Origin: Phoronis australis | Taxonomy: Eukaryota > Phoronida > Phoronidae | Direction of reading: 5' to 3' | Assembly: GCA_002633005.1 (NCBI GenBank) | Contig: NMRA01000039.1 | Coordinates: 241,225-305,224 of the forward strand | Length of the DNA stretch: 64,000 nucleotides | In this document: one piece after another, positions 32,825-44,300 of the stretch | Layout: the number at the start of each line of letters is the position of its first letter | How positions within the stretch are numbered: the first letter of the stretch is position 1 | Position numbers and translations under genes: made by a program | The notes under the pieces: generated by a model | The model's input: the letters and a program-made list of their open reading frames with translations, nothing else | Databases searched by the model: none | Told to the model about the DNA's origin: nothing

Positions 32825-34365
32825 CAGGACCCTTGTTCGACAACCTAATGTCGGGGACCAATTGACATGGAAATTGGCCAGAATAAACATTATATGCCGT
32901 TTTAGTCATAGGCGTAGCGCTTGTGACGATGACGCTCTGCTCGAACCATCATATTCTGAGAAAATACGAAGGACACCCTTCGGTACGTACTGTTCTACGT
33001 AAAGGCTGATCCAGGGATTCAAGGGTCCTGACCCCTTTTTCCCTTCATTTTAGTGATATAAAATCTATAATTTCCAAATTGTTGACCCAGGCCCTCCTTT
33101 TAAAAATCCTTGATCCGACCCCTCCCCCCATTAAAAATTCTTGGTCCCTCCTGTTACGTCTAATTTTGTGTCGTCCTCAAACTGAATATTGAAAATAATC
33201 CGTTTTCGCTCTAAAACTGCGTCGTAAATGCACACCACATCATCATTCAGTTGCACCTCCGTACAAGTCTGCCATATTTAATAGTATTAAACCTGAGTCT
33301 GACCAAGTCTAAAGGTAAACCTGGTTTAAGATCTTAATACAGGTCTAAGTAATATACCTCGTTGGTGAAATGAAATCTGACTTAGACCAGGTCTAAACTG
33401 GAGTTAAACCAGGTTTTACAAAGCCATTGGTCTAAAACCACCTTTATGAAATGCAGATTATCTTTAAACCTGGTCTAAGTCCAGTTTAAACCAGGCTTAA
33501 CTTTAAACCACCTTTGTGAAATCGGCTGTAAGAGTACGAAACAACTACTAGAAGAATCGGCATCTCAATGAATTGATCCTACCTCTGTTAGTGAATTGTG
33601 ACGTGTCAGTGAACTGGCAAAACCTATGAATGTGCTCAAAGGCCTGGTAACCGTCGTTGATGTACCGCAGCGTGCCTCCCTCGCAGGATCAAGTTTGATT
33701 ATGTGGCTCCACTACTTTGCATATGATTGCTTCCGTTGAAATAGTAAAGTATGATCAAATACACATCTTGGAGAATCTGTCGGTAGAGTACACTTCCAGA
33801 GGAGTTCCGCCTTATTTTAGCTTTACACTTGTGGGGCTGTTGTAAAAGTGGCCTAATTGCATTTTTCGGGACGTAAGCTCATCGTGTGCGCTGTGGCCCG
33901 TCCCATGGTCATTCGGCACAAAATCCGCGACTTTTCCTTCAGCGTTTTAGCGTAAACAAATCAAATAGATGTTGGAATGCCGTGCAGTTATCGACGGATA
34001 AGAATATAAAATAGCGAAAATAAAACGACGAGGGTCGCTACTAAAATATATTAAAATATTCCCACGGTTCGAGCGATGCGCTCTTTGTCAAGGGTATGAT
34101 ACGCTTGTCTTTTTATGTTTACTATCATTACCGTTTTAACGTACATATTTACATTCGGAACACCTTTGCAATTTTCACAGCCTCAAAATTAATTCTTCCT
34201 CGGAGCTGTTTCACATCTGCTCATATACAAACTTTGATCGTTCAGAAAAGGGATTCCGTCAAGAGACGTCAGATAAAATCATGACCTAAGAGTTCTCAAA
34301 ACCTGTATGTGGCGTAAATCTTAACCAGTCTGCTCCCTGGTGTTGTGCTTACCCTTTTTATCACC
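32825..34365. other. Intergenic upstream of the decarboxylase gene
   Basis: Apart from the palindromic repeat at 33285-33530, no gene or RNA feature was recognised. Confidence 0.45.
33285..33530. repeat. Palindromic MITE-like repeat built on AACCTGGTTTAA-type words
   Basis: Repeated and inverted words AACCTGGT, GACCAGGTCTAAA, AAACCAGG and AAACCACCTTTRTGAAAT recur throughout about 245 bp. This gives a self-complementary, non-coding element. Similar palindromic repeats are common in animal genomes; the ends were not defined. Confidence 0.6.
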
Positions 34366-34558
34366 TGACACGGGAATTCCAGGGCACTCGACGGCATTCT
34401 CCATTTTGAGAGTCACGTGACTTGCTATTATGATTGAAGCTTGCATATGCGTAGTTTCGAAACAGCTTCGAGGGATAATTTGACTTGTGTACGAAAACTC
34501 ACGAGGTGTTCAGAATGACATGTGCACTAGGTCAACACTTATCATGTACTACGAAACT
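34366..34558. repeat. Host sequence duplicated around an insertion, copy 1
   Basis: These 193 bp recur at 34881-35073 with about one visible base difference. A single N follows, then a fragment of the foldback/LTR-like block. The pattern fits an allele without the insertion (copy 1) joined to an allele with it (copy 2), not a target-site duplication. Confidence 0.75.
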
Positions 34559-34559
34559 N

Positions 34560-34880
34560 GTCATTGCCTACCTCTGTAGTAGTTAAATCCAGGAATAGTG
34601 CTCTGATATTGAAAACCCAGGAATAGTGGCAGTTATGCAATAATACAGGACTAGTGGCAGTTATGCAAGAATTTTGAGTTATTGGGAGATGGACAATACA
34701 TGCAGGGTGGGTCCATCGCGTGGTCAGTTAGCTCGTTATATTTAGCTCGTCGTAGAGAGATGGACATATACATGTATGTACATACAGAGTGGGTCCATCC
34801 CGTGATGCCACTTAGTTAAGTAGTATTTAAACTACTGGCTCTCGAGACCAGGGCAGACTGGATCCACCATAGATCACAAC
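34560..34880. mobile_element. Foldback/LTR-like repeat block, copy C (right end only)
   Basis: 321 bp matching 22756-23076 with a few substitutions. It begins inside the right arm of miniature palindrome 2 (GTCATTGCCTAC) right after the N, and ends at ATAGATCACAAC against host sequence. It lies about 470 bp upstream of the decarboxylase start codon. Confidence 0.8.
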
Positions 34881-35073
34881 TGACACGGGAATTCCAGGGC
34901 ACTCGACGGCATTCTCCATTTTGAGAGTCACGTGACTTGCTATTATGATTGAAGCTTGCATATGCGTAGTTTCGAAACAGCTTCGAGGGATAATTTGACT
35001 TGTGTACGAAAACTCCCGAGGTGTTCAGAATGACATGTGCACTAGGTCAACACTTATCATGTACTACGAAACT
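34881..35073. repeat. Host sequence duplicated around an insertion, copy 2
   Basis: Second copy of 34366-34558. It continues without a break into the 5' region of the decarboxylase gene, so this is the copy in native context. Confidence 0.75.
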
Positions 35074-35349
35074 GGTGAATGCACATGGTATCTACCAAGC
35101 GACCGTGCATCCCTATCTAGTTCTTCTCGAGGATACGAGGCGACACGAACTACTACTCTTCATTCCATTCTTCTTGTTTATCTTTTGTGTTTTCAGATAT
35201 TAACACATCTCGAACATGTGCTGATATCGTGAACCGATATCATGTTACGTCGAACATTGCTCTGGGGTAAAACTGGTCATTATGTGTTTAGGTTATATCC
35301 CATCGAGAATTCCACTCTGAACAACTCAAGGTCTGCTTTTCTCAGCAAC

Positions 35350-38300
35350 ATGGCAGGTAAGTTGCATACATTGTAAAAGCTTACTCATTCGATACAAACT
35401 TCGTCCATCTCCGCGCGAGGTTATTATGTACGTCACTACACTTAGTACTTTCTGGGAGTAATATACATATTGGTCCAAGGTACTTTATAACGTCGTTCGG
35501 AAATGACGAATTGTATCGAATAAGCGTGAATGTAAGTGCAGGTTGCCAGTAAATCTTCAACTTTTTACCGTTACGGTTAAGTAGAGAAATGGACTGAAGA
35601 CGCATTGACGCATGATAATTTAATTGTTCAATTTACGTGGACGATTAGAGAACGGTTTTGTAAGTGAGTTTTAGTTTAGTTTCCTTATTTTTACTACTTT
35701 ATTGATTTTGTTATGAAAACTTTTATTATGAGCAAAACAGTAGGAGCAGGCAGAGTCTATTAATGATACACTGTACCATGTAAGCAATTTATTGGCGACT
35801 ACAAACGGAAATCAAATTGCAAAAATCTCCAAAGATATGTCTGTAGAATTTTGTAACCTGTACAAGTACTCGCAACTGTGTGCGGTACACTTCACTAACA
35901 ATTTTACATGTTTAGGAATTCCATATTTGTTTTAAAGACGGCACGTCTCAGTGAAATAATTCTAGTGTGCGCCAACGTAATTGTCAGAAAGTAAACAAGT
36001 GCTTTGGCTCCAATGGTTGTCCCATGTAAAATATGCATACGCATACATATGCACACGCACAGGCACACTCACACACACACACACCACGCAGACACACACA
36101 CACCACGCGCGCACACACCACGCGCGCACACACCACGCACANNNNNNNNNNNNNNNNNNNNNNNNNCCACGCACACACACACACCACGCGCACGCACGCT
36201 TTCACACACCACGCGCACACACTCCACGCACACACACACACACACCACGTACATGTACGCTCGCACACACGTCCTAACATCACTGAAAGCATCAAAGCCT
36301 AAATGGACAGATACAAAAACAACAATTGTAGAAAATCACCTGTTCTGTTTCCACTGACTGGTGACGTTGTGAGTTGAAATGAAACGATTGGATGCATGCC
36401 AGAATTGTTTTGTTGAATTTTGTGATATTCCGCAGGAAACGATATGCAGACATCATCGGCAACGTTCAAATTTCTGGAAAACGTCCACAAAGCTATGGTC
36501 GAATCTACCTGCATAACAGGATGCCACGTGAACAATGGGTTGAAAGTCACTGAATTTCTCCAACCTGATGAGATCATGGTAACACAGTTTTGGTCTTTCT
36601 TCATTTTACGGGCAGCACATCTTGAACAATCTTGGCAGTGAACATGGCATCAGATACGAGGCCATTTTTATGCGCCCACATGCACATAATATTATGTGGT
36701 CGCGTATTGCCGAGCGTCTGGCGTCCGCTGCTGTCTCTCCAAAACTTTTGAGAGGTTCTTAACAAGTCCTTAGCAGATTTTCATGATATTTGGCAAAAAG
36801 CTTTCTATTAAAGAAACTAGGAGGCCTTCCCACTTTGGATTGATTCGCCGTATTCTGCACTACCTTGTGGCCTTATTGTTTTTCTGTGTTTGACGTCCAC
36901 CTATCTACCTGCCAAACCGCTCAAATGATCGTGATGGAAATTGACAGATGTCTTTCTTTTAAGAAGAGCACGACTGACGTTGGTTTTCGAACGGATTTGA
37001 CGACTGTGGCACGACCCAAGTGGCATTTTGTGTATCTGTGGCTACTCCGAATAGAACTCAAAACCTCAACGGTTGCATTCTAATGCTTTGCTGGCGGAAT
37101 TAAATCTCACACGATACGTGACGACTTTAAATTCCAAATTTGAAAATGCTTGCACTTATACGATATTATCCTAGCAAGTATGCTAAAATAGCAGATAACA
37201 AACCTATCTTCTGCTGTTTTGTTTTTTGATCGATTAAGGCATTCACACCGCAGTATTTCGGGAGCTCTCTCGCTGCTACATACCGTAGTTATGTAAAGAC
37301 ACATACTTGTAGGCACCCTTGTTAGCCTATGCTGTAACCACCGCGCACTTTTAATGCCGATGGATAACAAGCCTCCTCCAATCGTCAGCATTGATCTTGT
37401 CATCTACGCAAACACCACTTGGGTGAAGTTGGCACGGTACGGCCAGATGATTTTGTGAAGCGCTTTGAATCAGAAGCAAATTCAAAATTATTATTCAATT
37501 TGTCATCATTGTAGTTAGTAGTGCCAGTAGCTGCAACAATTTTGTTGTTGCTGTACATCTGTATCCTATCTTTAACGGATAGGCTGGGGCTGGACCTTTT
37601 CCGCGGGGGGTTCGATCGCACCCGCCCCCCGAACCCTCCTGGCTACGGGCCTGTGTTTTTAGTTGAATCTTGTTTTTGGCTCTCAAGTGAGAGGCCAATG
37701 GTGTAGCCTACTAGGGACAGAACGAGCATTGGTTGATATCACTAAAACAGGGTTTTGTATCCTTTTAAGTACCTTGCTCAAGGACTCAGCCACGTGACTG
37801 CAGCAGTCAGGGATTGAAACCACGACAGTTTGGATAAGAGTACTGTACCACATTAAACACACTGCCACATTGGCAGTACTTCTTCAACCATTTCACATTC
37901 TTATCCAGTGCTGAGGTCGGGGTACTATGATATGAAGCAGTCGTGTCCTTTACTAAAGTTGTGACTTAATTCAACTGCTGTTTTTCAAGAGGCAGATAGA
38001 TTTCGAAATTGGCGAAGATGGAACCTCAGATGACAAACTTCTACAACTGTGTAAAACAGCTATGAAGCACAGTGTGAAATCAGGTACGATGCACTTCCTA
38101 ACTGAACATCCGGTTATAAAAGTTGTTTGCAGGACAACCCTCGTGGAGCATAACCAATTCGCACACCTTCTTAGAGGGACCACACCTGCTCGGACAGTTT
38201 TCTGTCGCTGTGTTGGAGCACCATTCTGTGCCTATTCATTAGCGGACCCATGTAGCTGTGATCCACTCCCTGAACCAATCAGCTCCTTTGAGTGCTTATG

Positions 38301-41300
38301 TGTGTTCACGCTGGTCACCGAGCAATTTAGATAGTTGCAAAATGCCCGTTCACGCATAAATAAAAATAAACCCGAAATCAGTGACATTAATGGTGTACTT
38401 GTTCTTCCAAGAACGCGGTAACACCTGAAGATGGCCGGTGAAATGACTTACCAACAGGTCGTGCCAATTTAGACTAAAGGTTAGTGTAAATAGACTAAAA
38501 CATTCAAGAAATCTTAGCCTACCACTATCACCACCTCAAAGGAAGACGAAGTTCTTGTGTTTTACCACTTCATAAATTGACATTTTATAGGAGCTAAAAT
38601 AAGAAAAAATGTTTTACATGAAATAATGAGTTATGAATGTAAGTGATACATGCAACAATTGGTGATTTCTAAGTGTACGCACTGAGTGAACTCGTTCAAA
38701 CCTGGCGAGTTGTGCGGCTTGGGACTTCCTCATGGTTCATCTGTTACCTGATTTGGTACGTGTACCTGAACCCGCGGTCATTGATTTATGAAGCCGAATA
38801 CACCCGCTGCAGACGTGCTCCGCTAACCGGCCATTTCTGATGACAGCTTCAGACAGGACATCATTTGCTCGCACCATCTCACCATCTTTGAGAAAACAAC
38901 TGAAACGTACCCTGTAACGTACCCTGTGACTATACCTTCATACCATATTTACCATGAAAGTAGTAGGATGACAATGTAGTATAGACCTAGCGTTACACTG
39001 TTTAATGGAAAAATGTCGTTTTTTTGTCCAGGACATCGCAACTTCTTCAATCAGCTCTACAGTGGCATTGATCCTTATGGTTTAGCAGGAGCTTGGATCA
39101 CAGAAGCCCTTAACACCAATGTGTAGGTTTACCTTTAAGGTTAACAATACAAGTGTCTTTTTATACGTTCTTGTAATTGAAATGACGTTTCGTTTGCTAA
39201 GATGTCATCTTTCGACCTAGTGAGTCGGGACTCGATATTTAGTAAGTTCGATGTTTGGGTCCTAATCGTGTGGCCAATTAGGAAGTCAGGTATATTAAAA
39301 ACTTTTCATTTCTTTTATGTAAAATGTTGGACTGTTCAGATTGTTGCATGGGTATATCCGGGGAATCTGTCGGAGGTCTGTGGTTAACAGGCGCCAAACT
39401 TTTGAATTATTGAGCGAGTAATCTATGAAGCTATGTCTTTGAATTAGTGGGGAACTCGAAATCTAGCAGAGGGCGCTTAGTGAAACAACGCTTTTGTTTG
39501 AAAATGTATGCAGCCAGGTAATCATGTGGGACTCTTTCTAAAGATACTCCCATGCTTTATCGGATTATATAAAGAGCGGGAGATGGGGACCTTACTAACA
39601 CCATTTACTGGGCTTCGATTCTTTTATAAAGATCATGATTTGTTGTTGGAATAGATACTATCTCCTCGAATACCCTTTCAATGTTAATTTCGTATTGTGA
39701 CATGTTATTGCTTACACCAACATTGCACTATACCCTACTAGTGTAAAATCGCTTGCCTGTTTTGTCTCCGTGTTGTTTCTCATTGATCGTACGTGACGGG
39801 ATCCTTATTTACACCCATTTCAGGCACACCTTTGAAGTTGCGCCCGTATTCATAATGGCGGAGCATTACATGATAAACAAGATTTGCCAGCTCGTGGGTT
39901 ATCCTGATGGTGATGGTATATTTTGCCCAGGTAATTGCACTGGGTTGTCGTAGGACATGACGTCGAATTGCTGTTCTGCTTTCATGGAAAGAACCACCAC
40001 CCGACTAGTTTTCTGCTATCAGTGACTATTCTTTACTCCGTCCAGGGGATTTCACGGCTTTATTGGCTTGTTTAGAGTTTATTTGGTGATTTTCAGTTGC
40101 TGTAGGTTGTTTGGCAGCTGTAAGACATTCATGTAATTCCCCAGAAAAATAGCAACTGAAGAAATGCGGGGTCCATTCCGAACGTGTGTGTACGAATTGT
40201 GCATTACCATATGTAACGTGCCCTCAGGAACATATGGATTTTTGTAGCGTAGGCCCACTAACGAAGCCTTATTGGTAATGTTCACCTGTACCAGTCCAAA
40301 AATATTATTTTTCGCAGTGGAAGTAAGGAAGTTTGCTACATATTTTTGAAGTACTTTAAAACATCATGCGTATTTTCAGGTGGAACAATGTCGAACTACT
40401 TTGCAATACATATTGCTAGGTTCACCTATGACAGGAGCATCAAGCAGACTGGGATGAAAAACGCTCCCAAGTTCCACCTTTATTACTCACAAGAGGTAAA
40501 TACACTACGTTAGTACGGCGATAATTCTTCTTGGCGAAATCGAAATTTCTGGATAATTTTCATATGATTTAGTCTTTTTGTTCTCTTGTTTCATTCTAGG
40601 TTTTCGATTCCCAGTTACGGTTCCTGATTTTTCTGTGTTCATTTTATATATTTCATTACTGGCCAACCTCAGCGTCTATTTTTACTATATCTAATTATTT
40701 ATTTAAACTTCTTTAAAAGACTGGGTGACCACTTCAGCGAATACATTGATTTTCAAGTGGGCCCAGTCGGAAATAATTACATGAAGTAAAATACAGACAG
40801 CTATATAAAATTAGATTGAAAAGATAATAAATGAAATAAATTAGTGTAAAATTAGTTAATGTGTAGAATTTGGTGAAAAAATAAGTTAGAATAGAGTAAA
40901 ATAGTGATAAGCTGAGGCCTACAGTAAGGAACCACGCACAAAGTCTCAGTGATTCTGTTTGAAGACGTGGACATTGCACGCGTTCGCGACTGCAATCTCC
41001 AACTCGTTGTAAGCGAAAACACCTCTGCAGGCAAAAGTTCTTTTGCCGCACTCGGCTGTTTTTGGGTTTAACTGGTACAAGGCAGCTCTAGTAGTGTAAC
41101 TGTGAGAATCTTTGGCTGCCTTGAGTTTAGTAGTAAGGTAATTGGGTGTGAGGCTATGTGCAGCGAAAGCTTTCTTCTGGTCCAGAAAGATAGCACCAGT
41201 AGCTAAGATCCCAAGATAAGTGTCCACTATTCTGTGCTCGAGTATAATGTGGATTTACATGGGTGACTGTAATCCAAATTTGCACTTGATGAACACAGCA

Positions 41301-44300
41301 GTAGAGTCTTAAGTTCGAGATTGAACTCGAAAGTTCGAGTTTTTACTCGAAATCTTGAGTTTTTACTCGAATGTGTAGCTCATATATAGGGGATATCAAG
41401 TGCGACTTTGGACTCGCAGTGATGTGCACAGAATAGCAGATAATTATCTTAACTTCGTAGTAAAGAAGAAAGGTAAATGACAAAAGTATTTTCGAGTTCG
41501 ATTTCGAGTGAAAAGATTAGATCTTGGGCCCAGATCCTCAGGGCGTCGGATTTATTGTCATTTACCTTTCTAGGTTTACACAGCCATCCCGTAAACCACA
41601 GTGTACTCGAGTACAGACACTTATCTTGAGTTCTTACCAAAGTAGAATGGGAAAGGTTGCAAATATTTCAAGTTCGGTTTCGTATAAAAAGATTATGTCT
41701 TGTGTCCAGATGCTCAGGTCCTCTGGGTTGTTTGAAGTGGACGACCTTAACCACGTTCATGCACCTCTTTTCGATACAGTGTAGGTCGCTGCACCTCTAG
41801 TGAGATGATGTTAGAATCCAAGCCTCTTTTCTAACGGGAACAAGTTAAGTTTGTAATATCTCTCGTTCTTTGTAAATAGGGCCACTATTCACTTAAAAAG
41901 GGTGCTAGTTTCCTCGGATTTGGTCTCGACTCCTTGGTATCTGTTCCGACCAACAAAAACGGCGCTATTATTCCGGAGGAATTCGAGAAAAGAGTGCTTG
42001 AGTCTAAGCAGCAGGTAGGTTCACATACAACAGCAATATTTTCCAAGAGATACCGGGAATTTCCGTAGATAAGCCCATGGACGTGTATTCGCGAAATAAA
42101 AAATTTCAGCCGTTTTAGCAACACCAAAAAACGCACGGGTGTGTATTCGGAAAAGGGGGTATGTAAACGGAATGTCATAGTTTTGCTGAATTGACATTAT
42201 AAAACTGCGTTTTTTAATTTATGTTAATAAATGCATAGTTAACCAACACCTTGTTCGTTTTTTATCAACGAGAAGTGCTCCACAAAACTGAATTTGTGAC
42301 AAAAAGTTGACGCTGAGCCGACTTTTAAGAGGAAAATTTCCAAATAAACGCCCCACTGTCTGGACACTTGACACCACAAGTTGTAACACCAAATAAACGC
42401 CCATTGACTGTACTCGGCATAATTTGCCGAATAAACGCCCATGGGCGTTTCATCGGATGGGCTTATTTATGGAAAATCCCTGTAGCTGTGGCGATGAGGT
42501 GGTTCCCTGAGAATCGACGATATACCAATTCCAGATTTCATTGTTACTTACTAGGCTAGTACGTAATACATCTCGTCAATGTGACAAAATTCGTATTTTC
42601 AATGGAAAGTAGCCGTCACGAGCACATACATGTACATTATATCCCGGAGAGAAAGAATGTCCTTCAGCTCATACTTACATGTAGGTTCCCGCTATTAGTC
42701 ACATTACTGTGGCTCCATCGGAGATGTTTGACATGTTCTTGAAAACCAGAAAGGTTTCAGATTCTTGTTTTAGTGTAACTGCAGTGGTATGTTTATGAAT
42801 GCAGACTTGTCAGAATATATAAATAGACCACATGCAAGTTGAACCATACCGCGAATTCGTCGACAGGTCGCGTTTTTGTTTGCGTAAAATTTTCTCTTCC
42901 TATTCCAAGGGCGCTGTCCCCTTGTTTATGATGGCGACTAGCGGAACGACAGTTCTCGGTGCGTTTGATCCCCTGGATGAGTTGGCAGACATTTGTCAAA
43001 GGCATGGGATTTGGCTTCATGTTGATGTAAGTAACTGAAATAAGTCGCTTATACACTGTAATACACACCGTTCAATAACATTATTCAACAGGTTAAGAAC
43101 AATTTCCTCATTGATTGGGGAGCATGCATTATGCACGGTGGCAATCTAAGTAGGGGGCGGGGAGAAATAACAGCCTGAGATAGGCATGAAGTGCGCGAAA
43201 CTGTTATTCAGACGCAGTGTGAGAACTAAATTTTACCTACCAATCGCACGCTTCCAATGGACTCTTTCAAAGACCTAGAAAACTGCAGTGCGTGACTGAC
43301 ATACGTTTCAAAATGTCCTACTCTCTTATTTGCTCCTTTCTCCAGTTTCATCAGCTTTGCAAAATTAAAACACATTACAATGAAGAATGAAATATTAATT
43401 ATGAAATGAGTTTGCGACTAGTACATTTGCAGATGGTGTAGCAGCCAGGACAGGTTCTTGAAATGTTTTGCATTGTGGGTAAATACCTTAGAATGAGAGT
43501 AGGGTTGTGCCAACTGAGCCGTAGTCCTACCCAGATATTGGACATTGAGTGTGTAGCTCCTGATATCATAGACATCTTGACCAACAGATACTAAAAAACA
43601 GCTAACACACACTGTATTTAGACACTGAAAGTAAAAATGCAAGATCCATAGTTTTACATGTGCTTCCCTTTGCATCTAGCAAATCATTATTTCGTTTGAT
43701 GTAGCAGTAACCTGTATCAGGTGCATGTTTATTCACACCGGCGTGTCAAAAGGGTATACTGAGGTCTAATTTCAATAGTTAAGTTCCAAAAAATAGAATG
43801 TTTTCGTTACTGTAGGCTGCATGGGGAGGCACGGCGCTAGTGACAAAGAAACACAGGCACTTGATGAAAGGGGTTGAAAGGTAAATTGTTTCCAAATAAA
43901 CTTTTGTAACGCTAGACAACCCTCAAGAATTTGGAGGAAACTTGAAAGCTCCTTTGGAAGTCTGTTAAACGAGCAAGCGTGACCTACGCTTTTAGCATGT
44001 TACACGGCAACTCTGGGAATAGACCACCCACCAAGGAGACAAAGAGACTTTCGACTTCGGCGGTGGAACTCCAACCCGTATATACGTTGTAAGTTGGCAC
44101 CCAACCGCCTGCCACCAATACACCTCCCTCCATAGCGACGCTGCCGATTGAAACTTTTCTTCTGTATACTGTAACATGACGCCATATCCAACCGGCAACT
44201 GAATACCGGTAATCTAGCTCCCTCGTACTGTTGCTTGGAAAGGTATTAAAATCATGTTTCAGTCGCCTGGTATAACTAATGTTCTGCGGAGAGAGGGGTC

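Noticed and set aside
34366-35073. 193-bp target-site duplication
   Set aside because: Far too long for any transposase or integrase; it coincides with a single-N join, so allelic duplication is more likely.
35000-35232. Two overlapping plus-strand frames just before the decarboxylase ATG
   Set aside because: No family resemblance and different frames; probably 5' flank or untranslated leader.
35962-36357. His/Thr- or Cys/Val-rich open frames
   Set aside because: Translation of a CA/GT microsatellite with an N gap.
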